This document shows, piece after piece, positions 16,967 through 25,971 of a DNA stretch of 64,000 nucleotides (positions are counted from its first letter, which is position 1; each line of letters starts with the position of its first letter). The translations under genes were made by a program, and so were the position numbers. The stretch spans positions 314,332-378,331 of the forward strand of contig MKUH01000019.1 of assembly GCA_001897745.1 (NCBI GenBank). Reading direction: 5' to 3'. Origin of the DNA: Candidatus Accumulibacter sp. 66-26. Its GTDB lineage: Bacteria; Pseudomonadota; Gammaproteobacteria; Burkholderiales; Rhodocyclaceae. The notes under the pieces were generated by a model. That model saw only the letters and a program-made list of their open reading frames with translations, ran no database searches and had not been told where the DNA came from.

Positions 16967-18685
16967 ATGAACGAATCCCGGCAAGAAGCCCGACAAGGAA
17001 AGCCGTTCTGCGACGACGATGCGGCGCTCGACCGCTACGGCGCCGTCACCCACGAAGTCATCAACCAGCCGCAGGAGCTTTCCGACTACAACCTCTTCCT
17101 CGCCGACCCCGCGCTGCAGGAAGGCGTGCGGCGCAACGGCGGCGCGCCGGCGGTCGCCGACCTCGACGAACTGACGCGCTTCGGCGCGCGCGTCGGCCGC
17201 CGCGACTTCCTCGAACTCGGCGAACTCGCCAACCGCTACCCGCCCGAACTCGACACGCACGACCGCTACGGCCGGCGCGTCGATCTCGTGCGCTTCCACC
17301 CGGCCTACCACGCGCTGATGCAGAGCGCGATCGAGGCCGGCCTGCACGCCTCGCCGTGGACGGCGCCGGGCGAGGGCGCGCACGTCGCGCGCGCGGCGCG
17401 CTTCTACCTGCAGTCGCAGGCCGAGGCCGGGCACGGCTGTCCGATCACCATGACCTTCGCCGCGCAGCCCTGCCTCAAGCGCGAACCGGGCCTCGCCGCG
17501 TACTGGCTGCCGAAGCTCGGCGCGCGCGTCTACGACCCGCGCAACGTGCCGGCCGGCGACAAGGCCGGCATCACCGTCGGCATGGCGATGACCGAAAAGC
17601 AGGGCGGTTCGGACGTGCGCGCCAACACGACGCGCGCCTTCCCGCTCGGCGTCGAAGGACCGGGCGCCGCCTACGAACTCGTCGGCCACAAGTATTTCGT
17701 CTCGGCGCCGATGAGCGACGCCTTCCTCGTCCTCGCCCAGGCGCCCGGCGGCCTCAGCTGCTTCCTGCTGCCGCGCTGGCGCCCGGACGGCAGCAAGAAT
17801 CCGCTGCAGATCCAGCGCCTGAAGCGGAAGATGGGCAACGTCTCGAACGCCTCCTGCGAAACCGAGCTGCGCGGCGCGCTGGCCTGGCGCGTCGGCCCCG
17901 AAGGACGCGGCGTGGCGACCATCATCGAGATGGTCGCGATGACCCGCTTCGACTGCATGCTCGGCTCGACGGCCGGTATGCGCATGGCGCTCAGCCAGGC
18001 CGTGCACCACTGCCGGCAGCGCGCGGCCTTCGGCCGCCTGCTCAGCGAGCAGCCGCTGATGCAGAACGTCCTCGCCGACCTCGCGCTCGAGTCGGAAGCG
18101 GCGATCGCGCTCGGCCTGCGCCTGGCGCACGCGCTCGACCGCCGCGCCGACGCCGGCGAGGACGCGCTGGTGCGCCTCGGCACGGCGCTCGGCAAGTACT
18201 GGATCTGCAAGCGCACGCCGCAGCACGCCTACGAGGCGATGGAATGCATCGGCGGCAGCGGCGTCATGGAGGACACGCCGATGCCGCGCCTCTACCGCGA
18301 GGCGCCGGTCAACGCGATCTGGGAGGGCAGCGGCAACGTCCAGTGCCTCGACGTGCTGCGCGCCATCGGCAAGACGCCCGAAGTCGTCGCCGCTTTCTTC
18401 GCCGAACTCGGCACGGCGGCCGGCGCGCACGCGGCGCTCGACCGCCACGTCGTCGAGTTGAAGAACGAACTGCGCGATCTGGGCGACTTCGAATACCGCG
18501 CGCGCGACGTCGTCGACCGCATGGCGCTCGCGCTGCAGGCGACGCAACTGGCGCACGGCGCGCCGGCCGCGGTGTTCGACGCCTTCTGCCGCGCGCGCCT
18601 CGACTGTCGCGGCCAGCACCAGTACGGCGCGCTGCCGCGCGGCGTCGACGTGCGCGCGATCGTCGAACGCGCGCTGCCGGCCTGA
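16967..18685 (+). CDS. AidB-like acyl-CoA dehydrogenase-family protein
   Basis: A 572-residue flavoprotein of the AidB branch. The N-terminal AidB-type region covers about residues 1-180 (PQELSDYNLFLADPALQEGVRR). The FAD/substrate region has MTEKQGGSDVRANTT, followed by KYFVSAPMSDAFLVLAQ. The C-terminal helical part includes ECIGGSGVMEDTPMPRLYREAPVNAIWEGSGNVQCLDVLRA. In E. coli, AidB is induced by alkylation and binds DNA; whether this is an alkylation-response protein or an isovaleryl-CoA-type dehydrogenase cannot be decided. The ATG at 16967 lies 10 bp after AGGAGG. Confidence 0.85.
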   Translation: MNESRQEARQGKPFCDDDAALDRYGAVTHEVINQPQELSDYNLFLADPALQEGVRRNGGAPAVADLDELTRFGARVGRRDFLELGELANRYPPELDTHDRYGRRVDLVRFHPAYHALMQSAIEAGLHASPWTAPGEGAHVARAARFYLQSQAEAGHGCPITMTFAAQPCLKREPGLAAYWLPKLGARVYDPRNVPAGDKAGITVGMAMTEKQGGSDVRANTTRAFPLGVEGPGAAYELVGHKYFVSAPMSDAFLVLAQAPGGLSCFLLPRWRPDGSKNPLQIQRLKRKMGNVSNASCETELRGALAWRVGPEGRGVATIIEMVAMTRFDCMLGSTAGMRMALSQAVHHCRQRAAFGRLLSEQPLMQNVLADLALESEAAIALGLRLAHALDRRADAGEDALVRLGTALGKYWICKRTPQHAYEAMECIGGSGVMEDTPMPRLYREAPVNAIWEGSGNVQCLDVLRAIGKTPEVVAAFFAELGTAAGAHAALDRHVVELKNELRDLGDFEYRARDVVDRMALALQATQLAHGAPAAVFDAFCRARLDCRGQHQYGALPRGVDVRAIVERALPA

Positions 18686-18773
18686 GTCGCCTCGCGGCGA
18701 CAGCTGTCGGAAATATTTACAACCAAAGTACCAACAACGTTACAACTTCGCGCAAGTCCTTGATTCATCTATA

Positions 18774-18789
18774 CGGCATAGAATTTGCT
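18774..18789 (+). promoter_or_regulatory. Sigma-54-type (-24/-12) promoter of the PEP-CTERM gene
   Basis: CGGCATAGAATTTGCT has GG at 18775-18776 and GC at 18787-18788, separated by exactly 10 bases, plus TTGC at the -12 element. It is 36 bp upstream of the PEP-CTERM start. RpoN-dependent control of PEP-CTERM genes by PrsK/PrsR-type regulators is known in floc-forming relatives. The upstream AT-rich stretch, with repeated ACAAC at 18719-18748, could hold activator sites. Confidence 0.55.
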
Positions 18790-18824
18790 GAATTCTGCCC
18801 GCTACTCAACGGGAGATTCCAAAC

Positions 18825-19352
18825 ATGAAGATCAAGAACTTCGCGGCCGCCGCCGCGCTCGCGCTCTGCATGGTCGGCAGCGCGATCGCCGGCCCCATCT
18901 ACACCTACGTCGGACAGTGGCAGGTCGATCAGGGCCCGGACTGGGGCACAGATCCCCTGGCCTACACGGGCCAGCAGGCCGCCGCCCTGCTGTTCGGAGG
19001 CAGCGCCGGCGACTACGCGATTTCGACGCGCGACGGCAACCCGCTCGACATCGATTTCATGGCCTGGTACAGCATCATCGGCGTGAGCGGCGGAACGGCG
19101 TTCGCGCAGGACTACATGGCGCCGAACACCGTGCGCTATAACGACGTCTGGAACGGCGAAAGCCTGAGCAACAGCGCTTCCGCCTACGTGCGCGACAACG
19201 CGACCGGCGCCGCCTACATCAACTACGCCTTCCGCGTGACGCAGCTGGAAGTGCCGGAACCCGGCGCACTGGCCCTGTTCGGCGCGGGGCTGCTCGGCCT
19301 GCTCGCCGCGCGGCGGCGCCGCTTCGCCGACGCGGGCAGCGGCGGACGCTGA
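18825..19352 (+). CDS. PEP-CTERM sorting-domain exported protein
   Basis: A 175-residue protein with an N-terminal signal peptide ([23 protein letters not shown]), a short extracellular domain rich in Gly/Asp/Tyr, and a C-terminal PEP-CTERM tripartite tail: [24 protein letters not shown]. This tail is recognised and cleaved by exosortase (EpsH/XrtA), which is not in the window. Such proteins are typical of polysaccharide- or biofilm-forming Gram-negatives. The mature-domain function is unknown. GGGAG lies upstream of the ATG at 18825. Confidence 0.93.
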   Translation: MKIKNFAAAAALALCMVGSAIAGPIYTYVGQWQVDQGPDWGTDPLAYTGQQAAALLFGGSAGDYAISTRDGNPLDIDFMAWYSIIGVSGGTAFAQDYMAPNTVRYNDVWNGESLSNSASAYVRDNATGAAYINYAFRVTQLEVPEPGALALFGAGLLGLLAARRRRFADAGSGGR

Positions 19353-19711
19353 AGCTCCCCGCCCGCACCGCCCGCCGGCACGTGCGGGAGCGGCTCGCAG
19401 CCGCCACGCCTCGCCGAAAGGGCGCTTCCCGGGAAGCGCCCTTTGCGTTTGGCGTCACCGGCGGCGGCGAAAAGTTCCGCAAAAACTTCCCTGTCGGTCG
19501 GCAGATCACCGGCGTTAGAATGACAACCCTCGCGAATGTGGGGATAAACGTCGCGGGAGCGAACGCACTCATTCGCCCCCGCCGCCCCGCCGCGCAAAAC
19601 GACAAACGGATTTCCTCGACGAGCAACGTCACTCGTCCTATTGCGCGCGGCTCCGCCCGCCGCCGTATGGCCCGCCGGCCGAGGCTAAGCCAGCACACTG
19701 GGAAGAAATTG
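19353..19711. other. Intergenic region before the chemoreceptor
   Basis: 359 bases between the PEP-CTERM and chemoreceptor genes. It contains the palindrome at 19417-19444 and otherwise no convincing gene. Open frames crossing it are in-frame extensions or shadows. Promoter elements for the chemoreceptor must lie here, but I cannot pick one out with confidence. Confidence 0.6.
19417..19444. terminator. Perfect 28-bp palindrome, terminator-like
   Basis: AAAGGGCGCTTCCC followed directly by its reverse complement, ending CCCTTT, 64 bp after the PEP-CTERM stop. In RNA it folds to a strong hairpin followed by a short T-rich stretch (TTTGCGTTT). It probably ends the PEP-CTERM transcript. Confidence 0.7.
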
Positions 19712-21319
19712 ATGACTATCGCCAAACGCTTGGCCATGCTGATTCTGGTGGCCGTGGTGGGACTGATCGTGGTCGGCGTGGCCGGCCTGCATCAGATGGG
19801 TTCGATCAACGCCAACCTGCAGTACGCCAACGAAAATTCCATCCCCAGCATCCGCAAAGTCGCCGGCATGGAGAACAGCTACCTGCGCGTGCGCATCCAG
19901 ATGCTCTCCTTCCTGTTGAGCAAGGACGAACAGCGCCCCGAGATGGAAAAGCGCATCGCCGCCGCCAAGCAGGAACTGGATCAGAACCTGCAGGCCTACA
20001 CGAGCCTGATCAGCGACGACAAGGACCGCCAGTACCTCGAAACGAGCCAGGCGCTGGTCAAGGAATACTACCCGCTGCTCGACACCGCGCTCGCCGCGGT
20101 CAAGTCGGGCGACGCGGACGCCGGCAAGGCAGGCATGGCCCAGGCGGCCGTCATCTCGAAGAAGATCACCGACAATCTCGACGCCCACGCCAAGTACAAC
20201 GAAGTCCTCGCCGAGCAGGAAGTGCACAAGGCCGCCGAAGCCTACGCCAGCGGCAAGCTGGTCTCCAGCCTCGTCATCGTGGTCGCCGCCCTGCTCACCG
20301 CCGGGCTGGGCTTCTTCGTCTACCGCCACGTCTCCGGCTCGCTCGGCGGCATGGTCGGCATGTTCTCGCGCATCGAGAAGAGCCTCGACTTCACCGGCCG
20401 CCTGCCGCAGAACGGCAGCGACGAAGTGGCCCAGGCCGCCGGCGCCTTCAACCGCCTGCTCGACCGCCTGCAGAGCAGCCTGCGCGACATCAACGAGCAC
20501 ACCAACGCCGTCAATGCCGCCGCCAACCGCGTCGCCACGGCCGCGCACCAGATGTCCGTCGCCTCCTCGCATCAGAGCGAAGCCGCCTCCAGCATGGCCG
20601 CCACCGTCGAGGAAATGACCGTCAGCATCAACCACGTCGCCGACCGCGCCACCGAAGCGAACCAGCTCTCGGTTTCCTCCGGCGAGCAGGCGCAGCAGGG
20701 CGAATCGATCATTGGCGAAACCGTTGCCGGCATCAACAGCATCGCCGAAACCGTGCGCAGCGCCGCCGAACAGATCTCCCGCCTCGAACAGCAGAGCGAG
20801 CGCATCAACAGCGTCGTCGCCGTGATCAAGGAAGTCGCCGACCAGACCAATCTGCTCGCGCTCAACGCCGCCATCGAGGCTGCGCGCGCCGGCGAACAAG
20901 GGCGCGGCTTCGCCGTCGTCGCCGACGAAGTGCGCAAGCTCGCCGAACGCACGACGCTGTCGACGCGCGAAATCGGCAGCACGATCACCGAAATGCAGAC
21001 CAGCGCCCAGACCGCCGTGCAGGGCATGCAGGCGATGGTGGAAAAGGTCGAAGCCGGCGTCAGCAGCGCCGAGAACGCCAACCAGTCGATCCAGGCGATC
21101 GGCACCAGCTCCCGCCAGGCCGTCGGCATGGTCAGCGACATCAGCGACGCGATCCGCGAACAGAGCATGGCGAGCAACAGCATCGCCCATCAGGTCGAGC
21201 AGATCGCGCAGATGTCGGAAGAGAACAGCTCCGCCTCGCAATCGACCGCCGACACCGCCGGCGAACTCGCGCGGCTGGCGCAGGAGATGCATCAGGTGGT
21301 GTCGCAGTACCGCATCTGA
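19712..21319 (+). CDS. Methyl-accepting chemotaxis protein
   Basis: A 535-residue chemoreceptor. TM1 is at about residues 8-30 ([18 protein letters not shown]), followed by a helical periplasmic four-helix-bundle sensor domain to about residue 185. TM2 is [22 protein letters not shown], then a HAMP domain. The cytoplasmic signalling domain has the conserved hairpin tip [48 protein letters not shown]. It lacks a C-terminal NWETF-type CheR tether. The ligand is unknown. The ATG at 19712 follows GGGAAGAA; no che genes are nearby. Confidence 0.93.
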   Translation: MTIAKRLAMLILVAVVGLIVVGVAGLHQMGSINANLQYANENSIPSIRKVAGMENSYLRVRIQMLSFLLSKDEQRPEMEKRIAAAKQELDQNLQAYTSLISDDKDRQYLETSQALVKEYYPLLDTALAAVKSGDADAGKAGMAQAAVISKKITDNLDAHAKYNEVLAEQEVHKAAEAYASGKLVSSLVIVVAALLTAGLGFFVYRHVSGSLGGMVGMFSRIEKSLDFTGRLPQNGSDEVAQAAGAFNRLLDRLQSSLRDINEHTNAVNAAANRVATAAHQMSVASSHQSEAASSMAATVEEMTVSINHVADRATEANQLSVSSGEQAQQGESIIGETVAGINSIAETVRSAAEQISRLEQQSERINSVVAVIKEVADQTNLLALNAAIEAARAGEQGRGFAVVADEVRKLAERTTLSTREIGSTITEMQTSAQTAVQGMQAMVEKVEAGVSSAENANQSIQAIGTSSRQAVGMVSDISDAIREQSMASNSIAHQVEQIAQMSEENSSASQSTADTAGELARLAQEMHQVVSQYRI

Positions 21320-21371
21320 ACGGGCGCATGCGCGGCGTCGAATGACGCGGCGACGGGCGATCCCGGAAATG

Positions 21372-21405
21372 AAAAAGGGGACTTCGATCGAAGTCCCCTT
21401 TTTTT
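21372..21405. terminator. Rho-independent terminator after the chemoreceptor
   Basis: A long inverted repeat: AAAAAGGGGACTTCGATC pairs with the following GATCGAAGTCCCCTTTTT and ends in seven T residues. It lies about 50 bp past the chemoreceptor stop and works in both directions on paper, serving also the convergent cyanophycinase. Confidence 0.9.
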
Positions 21406-21507
21406 GCCCCGAGCGACCGGAGCGATGCATCTTGCCGCAGGGTCCGGTTTGACGCCGGCCCCGCTCTCCGGAGCGGTGCGCAGATCGCCTAGACCGGCGC
21501 CCTCCGT

Positions 21508-22422
21508 TCAACTCGCCGGCAGCATCGTCCGTCCGCTCGACGGGTCGTAGATGCTGCGCGACGGCAGGAGATGCAGGGTGATGTCGCTGGAGCCGAGGAA
21601 GGGCTCGTCGCTGGAGGTGATCTGCGCGCGGCGCGCGTCGAAGACCTTGACGTAGCTGTCGCCGAGCACTTCCCAGCGGCGGTCGGGGCGGACCAGGATG
21701 GCGGCGCCTTCGTCGATGCCGACGCCGAGCAGGCCGGGCCGTTCGAGCACGGCGCTGAGCAGGCGGTGGTGGCGCGCGCGGCGCAGGAAGTGCTGGTCGA
21801 CGATGGCGCCCGGCAGGAAGCCGAGGCCCTCGGCGATCTCGAAGACGCCGCGCGCGATACGCGGGATGGCGTCCTCGTCCCCTTCGTCGGGCTCGCTGTA
21901 GCGGTTGCCGGTGAGCATCGCGTTCGACATGACGGCGGCGCCGGCCGAGGTGCCGCCGACGACGCCGCCGGCGAAGTAGCGGCGCTGGATGGTCGCCAGC
22001 GCCGGCGTCGCGCGCAGGATTTCGGCGAGGCGCAACTGATCGCCGCCGCAGAACCAGAAACCGTCGATTTCCTCGAAGCGGGCGGCGATGTCGGGGGATT
22101 CCGCGTCCTCGCGGCTGAGATAGAAGATCGTCGCCTCGGCGCCCATCGCCTGCAGCTCGGCGGCGACCTCGACGGCCTCCTCGTCGCCGCTCGTGCTCGC
22201 CATCGGGAAGACGGCGACGCGCGCGCGTCCGGCGCCGCCGGCCAGCGCGAGGAAGCGCGACTGCACCTCGGGCGGCGTATCGCCGCCGCCGACGATCAGC
22301 AGGTAGCCGCGCGGCGCGGCCGCTTCGGGCGTCCAGGCGACCGGCGCATGCGCGCCGAACAGCCCGAGGCAGAGGGCGATCACGGCGAGCGAACGGCGGA
22401 AGGAAAAGGGCTTCGGCTTCAT
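21508..22422 (-). CDS. cphB: Cyanophycinase, exported
   Basis: A 304-residue peptidase S51 member that degrades cyanophycin (multi-L-arginyl-poly-L-aspartate) to beta-Asp-Arg dipeptides. The catalytic Ser sits in VVGGTSAGAAVMSNAML, preceded by FWFCGGDQLRLAE and followed by GLGFLPGAIVDQHFLRRARHHRLLSAV and GVGIDEGAAILV, all conserved in the family. An N-terminal signal peptide (RRSLAVIALCLGLFGAHAPVA) predicts export, as in extracellular CphE-type enzymes. No cyanophycin synthetase is in the window. Confidence 0.88.
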   Translation of the reverse strand: MKPKPFSFRRSLAVIALCLGLFGAHAPVAWTPEAAAPRGYLLIVGGGDTPPEVQSRFLALAGGAGRARVAVFPMASTSGDEEAVEVAAELQAMGAEATIFYLSREDAESPDIAARFEEIDGFWFCGGDQLRLAEILRATPALATIQRRYFAGGVVGGTSAGAAVMSNAMLTGNRYSEPDEGDEDAIPRIARGVFEIAEGLGFLPGAIVDQHFLRRARHHRLLSAVLERPGLLGVGIDEGAAILVRPDRRWEVLGDSYVKVFDARRAQITSSDEPFLGSSDITLHLLPSRSIYDPSSGRTMLPAS

Positions 22423-22530
22423 AACGACCCATTGTCCAGGCCGGCGACCGCGAGGGCCGCGCGACAGGTGCGCAAAACATCCCGCGGGCGGGACGGCGCT
22501 TGCGCAAGGCAGGCAAGCGCTGAAATGGCA

Positions 22531-22557
22531 ACGGGCACCTCGAACGAAGTGCCCGTT
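22531..22557 (-). terminator. Hairpin 3' of tRNA-Arg
   Basis: Arms ACGGGCAC / GTGCCCGT, with an extended TCG/CGA pairing inside, lie 12 bp beyond the encoded CCA end of the tRNA in its direction of transcription. The T-tract is weak. Likely a terminator or processing boundary of the tRNA transcript. Confidence 0.65.
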
Positions 22558-22568
22558 ATCGGTAAGAC

Positions 22569-22645
22569 TGGCGCGCCCGAAACGATTCGAACGTTCGACC
22601 CCTGCCTTCGGAGGGCAGTACTCTATCCAGCTGAGCTACGGGCGC
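22569..22645 (-). tRNA. tRNA-Arg (anticodon CCG)
   Basis: 77 nt including an encoded 3' CCA. The acceptor arms are GCGCCCG / CGGGCGC. The D-arm region is GCTCAGCTGGATAGAG. The anticodon stem CTGCC/GGCAG encloses the loop CTCCGAA with anticodon CCG at 22611-22609. The T-loop is TTCGAAT. The discriminator base is G. It reads CGG arginine codons, which are frequent in this high-GC genome. Confidence 0.97.
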
Positions 22646-22697
22646 GCGGAGGGGTGTAAGCATAGCCGGTTTGCCCCGGGGCGTCCATCCCGGCGCT

Positions 22698-22726
22698 TTG
22701 GGGGGGTGCCGATTGCACGTTATAAT
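22698..22726 (+). promoter_or_regulatory. Sigma-70-type promoter of the cytochrome c gene
   Basis: A perfect -10 box TATAAT at 22721-22726, with TTGGGG at 22698-22703 as a plausible -35 box at a 17-bp spacing. The transcript would start about 30 bp before the cytochrome start codon at 22762. Confidence 0.6.
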
Positions 22727-22761
22727 CAGCGCTTTACCCGATACCCACAGAAGGATTCAAC

Positions 22762-23208
22762 ATGGCTGAAAAAGACAACTCCTCGACGAAGAGCATGGTC
22801 ATCACCAGCATCGTGGCGATCGTCCTGATCGTCCTGATCTGGCCGCTCTCCCAGCTCGGCAAGGGCGGCAGCAAGGCCGACCTGAGCGACGAGGCCGATG
22901 TCCGGATTCAGCCGGTGGCGAAGGTCGAGATGCAGAAGGCCGCCGCCGCGCCTTCCGACGGCAAGCCGCGCGACGGCGCCGCGATCTACAACACGGTGTG
23001 CATGGCCTGCCACGCGAGCGGCGTGGCCGGTGCGCCGAAGACCGGCGACAAGGCCGCCTGGGCGCCGCGCATCGCGCAGGGCGCCGCGACGCTGCTCAAG
23101 CACGCGACCGAAGGCAAGGGCGCGATGCCCCCGAAGGGCGGCGCCGCCGACCTCTCCGACGCCGAACTGAAGGCGGCGGTCGATCATCTGGTCGGTCTCT
23201 CCAAGTAA
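22762..23208 (+). CDS. Membrane-anchored c-type cytochrome (cytochrome c5-like)
   Basis: A 148-residue protein with one uncleaved N-terminal membrane anchor (MVITSIVAIVLIVLIWPLSQLG) and a single class I haem-c domain on the periplasmic side. The haem site is VCMACHASGVAGAPKTGDKAAW (CxxCH), and the distal axial Met is in GKGAMPPKGGAADLSDAELKAAVDHLV. Its length and motif match cytochrome c5-type electron carriers. It is monocistronic between a strong promoter and a terminator. Confidence 0.93.
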   Translation: MAEKDNSSTKSMVITSIVAIVLIVLIWPLSQLGKGGSKADLSDEADVRIQPVAKVEMQKAAAAPSDGKPRDGAAIYNTVCMACHASGVAGAPKTGDKAAWAPRIAQGAATLLKHATEGKGAMPPKGGAADLSDAELKAAVDHLVGLSK

Positions 23209-23226
23209 GCCGCCCGACACGGCATG

Positions 23227-23256
23227 TAAAAAGGCGACCCGCGGGTCGCCTTTTTG
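23227..23256. terminator. Rho-independent terminator after the cytochrome c gene
   Basis: AAAAAGGCGACCCG pairs with CGGGTCGCCTTTTT, followed by GTTT, starting 19 bp after the cytochrome stop. The flanking A and T runs make it potentially bidirectional, serving the convergent small exported-protein gene as well. Confidence 0.9.
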
Positions 23257-23313
23257 TTTGCGGCGGATCGTCGGACGATCCGCCGCGCGCCTGAGCGGGC
23301 GCTCTGCCGCTGA

Positions 23314-23607
23314 CTACTTGGCAGCCGGGGCGGCAGGCGTGGCCGGAGCCGTTTCGCTGTGCTTCTCGGCGTGCTTTTCCTTCTTCTTGCCGTGATGCTT
23401 CTTGTCGGCCTTGTGCATTTCGGCGGCGGCTTCGGGCTTCTTCTCTTCGGCCTTGGCGGCCGGCGCGGCGGGCGTCGCCGGAGTCGCTGCGGTGGCGGCC
23501 GGCTTGGTCATTTCGGACGGCTTCGCCGGGGTGGCGGCGGGAGCCTGCGCGTAGGCGGCGGTACCGAAAGCGGCGGCGATGGCGAGGGCAACGATGTTCT
23601 TCAGCAT
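23314..23607 (-). CDS. Small exported Ala/Pro/Lys-rich protein
   Basis: A 97-residue protein with a clear signal peptide (MLKNIVALAIAAAFGTAAYA). The mature part is low-complexity, built from Ala-Thr-Pro repeats and a His/Lys block (HKADKKHHGKKKEKHAEKHSE). It resembles small periplasmic Ala-rich proteins common in Rhodocyclales. No domain is recognised; the His/Lys block could bind metal or polyanions. Highly expressed proteins of this kind often have strong RBSs, and here GGAGATA precedes the ATG at 23607. Confidence 0.7.
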   Translation of the reverse strand: MLKNIVALAIAAAFGTAAYAQAPAATPAKPSEMTKPAATAATPATPAAPAAKAEEKKPEAAAEMHKADKKHHGKKKEKHAEKHSETAPATPAAPAAK

Positions 23608-23811
23608 GATGTATCTCCTGACGTTAGATGGGGTTCAGCTCGGTCGGTCAGTGGAACGATGTCGTTTCTTCCGGCCTTGCTAGCATTAACGCGGGGAGTT
23701 GTCGGGCGGATGTCATCAGAAGCGTAACGCTGCGTGACGCCGTGTGACGGCGGCGTCCGCAGCCTGCGGGCGTTCGCCGTAGCGCGGCGCGCACGGGCGG
23801 CGCGGCGGACG

Positions 23812-25809
23812 CTACGACTTGTTCGCCGCGAGCATCGCCTTCATCGCTTCCAGGCGGGCGCTGCCGCCGGCCTTGTCGGGAACGCTCTGCGCGCTGCCGC
23901 CCGAGAAGCGCAGGTCTTCCTTGCCCATCTCGGCGATGAAGCGCGAGGCCTCGCAGGAAATCATCTCCTTGCCCTGCTTGCGCTTCTCGCAGTAGGTGAG
24001 GTGCAGCGAGCGCTGCGCGCGGGTGATACCGACGTACATCAGGCGGCGCTCTTCCTCGAGCTTGACCGGGTCCTGCGACTCGCGGTGCGGCAGCACGCCT
24101 TCCTCGATGCCGATCAGGAAGACGTGCTTGTATTCGAGCCCCTTGGCGGCGTGCAGCGTGGACAGCTGGACGGCGTCGATCGTCTCGCCGTCCTTCTGCT
24201 TATCGAGCATGTTGATGAGGGCGATCATCTGCGTCAGCTCGATCAGCGTCTTCTCGTCCTCCTCGCCCTTTTTCACCAGCCAGTTGGTGAATTCCTGGAC
24301 GTTGCCCCACTTGCTCTGCGCGGCGCGCGGCTCCTCGTGGTCGTACAGCCAGGCCTCGTAGCCGATGGCGTTGAGCAGATCGGGCAGCACCTGCCCCACC
24401 GGCTCGCGCGCGGCGCGCCACTCCATGCGGTTGATGAACTCGCAGAACTCGATCAGCGGCGCGAGCTGGCGCGGCTGCACGCGGTGCGCGAAGCCTTCCT
24501 CGAAGACGGCGGTGAACAGCGGGATGTGGCGCTCGCCGGCGTAGGTGCCGAGCGCTTCGAGCGTGCTGCCGCCGACGCCGCGCTTGGGTGTGGTGACGGC
24601 GCGGATGAAGGCCGGGTCGTCGTCCTGGTTGGCGAGCAGGCGCAGGTAGGAGGTGATGTCCTTGATTTCCGCTTTCTCGAAGAAGGACTGGCCGCCCGAG
24701 AGCAGGTAGGGCACGCGCTGGTTGCGCAGGAACTGTTCGAGCACGCGCGCCTGGAAGTTGCCCCGGTAGAGGATGGCGTAGTCGGAGAAGGCCGTGCGGT
24801 GCTCGAACTTGTGCGCCATCAGCTTCATGACCACCGATTCGGCCTCGTGTTCGCCGTCCTTGCAGACGGTGACGGTGATCGGGTCACCGTAGCCGAGGTC
24901 GGACCACAGCTTCTTCTCGAACAGCTTCTCGTTGTGCGCGATCAGCGCGTTGGCGGCCTTCAGGATGCGCACCGTCGAGCGGTAGTTCTGTTCGAGCTTG
25001 ATCACCTTGAGCTGCGGGTAGTCCTTCGGCAGGCCGCGCAGGTTCTCGATGTCGGCGCCGCGCCAGCCGTAGATCGCCTGGTCGTCGTCGCCCACCGCCG
25101 TGAAGGCGGCGCGCGGCCCGGCCAGCAGCTTGAGCAGCTTGTACTGGCAGGCGTTGGTGTCCTGGTATTCGTCGACGAGCAGGTAGCGCAGGCGGTTCTG
25201 CCACTTGCCGAGCACTTCCGGGTGGTTCTCGAAGAGCTCGACGGGCAGCGAGATGAGGTCGTCGAAGTCGACCGCCTGATAGGCCTTCAGCGTCGCCGCA
25301 TAGCTCGTATAGGCGCGCGCGGCGAGCGCTTCGGTCTCGTCCTGCGCGTTCTTCAGCGCCCAGTCCGGCGTCACCAGCGCGTTCTTCCAGTTCGAGATGG
25401 TGCTCTGCAGCTTGCGGATGGTCGCCTTGTCGACGCTGCCGGCGAGGTCGGAGACGATGCCGTAGCAGTCGGCCGAATCGAAGATCGAGAACTTCGGCTT
25501 GTAGCCGAGCGCCGTCGCTTCCTCGCGCAGGATGCGCACGCCGAGCGAGTGGAAGGTCGAGATCGTCAGCCCTTTGGCCGAACCGCCTTCGAGCACCTTG
25601 TCCACGCGCTCCTGCATCTCCTTGGCCGCCTTGTTGGTGAAGGTGATGGCGGCGATGTTGCGCGGATTGAAGCCGCAGTCCTGGATCAGGTAGGCGATCT
25701 TCTGCGTGATCACGCGCGTCTTGCCGCTGCCGGCGCCGGCGAGCACGAGCAGGGGACCGTCGAGATAGCGGATCGCTTCGCGCTGCGGCGCGTTGAGTTG
25801 GGCTGACAT
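23812..25809 (-). CDS. rep: ATP-dependent DNA helicase Rep
   Basis: A 665-residue SF1A 3'-5' helicase that assists replication-fork movement. Motifs include LNAPQREAIRYLDGPLLVLAGAGSGKTRVIT (Q motif and Walker A), TFTNKAAKEMQERV, VDEYQDTNACQYKLL (motif II), VGDDDQAIYGWRGAD (motif III), LEQNYRS, VQLSTLHAAKGLEYKHVFLIGIEEGVLPH and RRLMYVGITRAQ. The length is near that of E. coli Rep (673) and shorter than UvrD. The start is the ATG at 25809. Confidence 0.94.
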   Translation of the reverse strand: MSAQLNAPQREAIRYLDGPLLVLAGAGSGKTRVITQKIAYLIQDCGFNPRNIAAITFTNKAAKEMQERVDKVLEGGSAKGLTISTFHSLGVRILREEATALGYKPKFSIFDSADCYGIVSDLAGSVDKATIRKLQSTISNWKNALVTPDWALKNAQDETEALAARAYTSYAATLKAYQAVDFDDLISLPVELFENHPEVLGKWQNRLRYLLVDEYQDTNACQYKLLKLLAGPRAAFTAVGDDDQAIYGWRGADIENLRGLPKDYPQLKVIKLEQNYRSTVRILKAANALIAHNEKLFEKKLWSDLGYGDPITVTVCKDGEHEAESVVMKLMAHKFEHRTAFSDYAILYRGNFQARVLEQFLRNQRVPYLLSGGQSFFEKAEIKDITSYLRLLANQDDDPAFIRAVTTPKRGVGGSTLEALGTYAGERHIPLFTAVFEEGFAHRVQPRQLAPLIEFCEFINRMEWRAAREPVGQVLPDLLNAIGYEAWLYDHEEPRAAQSKWGNVQEFTNWLVKKGEEDEKTLIELTQMIALINMLDKQKDGETIDAVQLSTLHAAKGLEYKHVFLIGIEEGVLPHRESQDPVKLEEERRLMYVGITRAQRSLHLTYCEKRKQGKEMISCEASRFIAEMGKEDLRFSGGSAQSVPDKAGGSARLEAMKAMLAANKS

Positions 25810-25971
25810 GGGGGAGGGGAACGGCGGGGGAAAAACGGGCCTGATTTTAACACGCGGCTTCGGCGCGCCGACGCTACCGGTCCGGATCAGGGATAAGCAC
25901 GGATCGGAACCCGGCGCGCACGCCCGCAGCCCGCGTGCGGCCCCGGCCCATAGCGTGCCGGAGCCGGCGGC

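Noticed and set aside
19685-22531. 948-codon reverse frame opposite the chemoreceptor
   Set aside because: It is the complement of the chemoreceptor and has high-GC shadow composition (His/Asp/Gly/Arg repeats) with no domain.
23359-23727. Forward ORF opposite the small Ala/Lys-rich gene
   Set aside because: The reverse-strand gene has a signal peptide and RBS; the forward frame is its Gly/Leu-rich complement.
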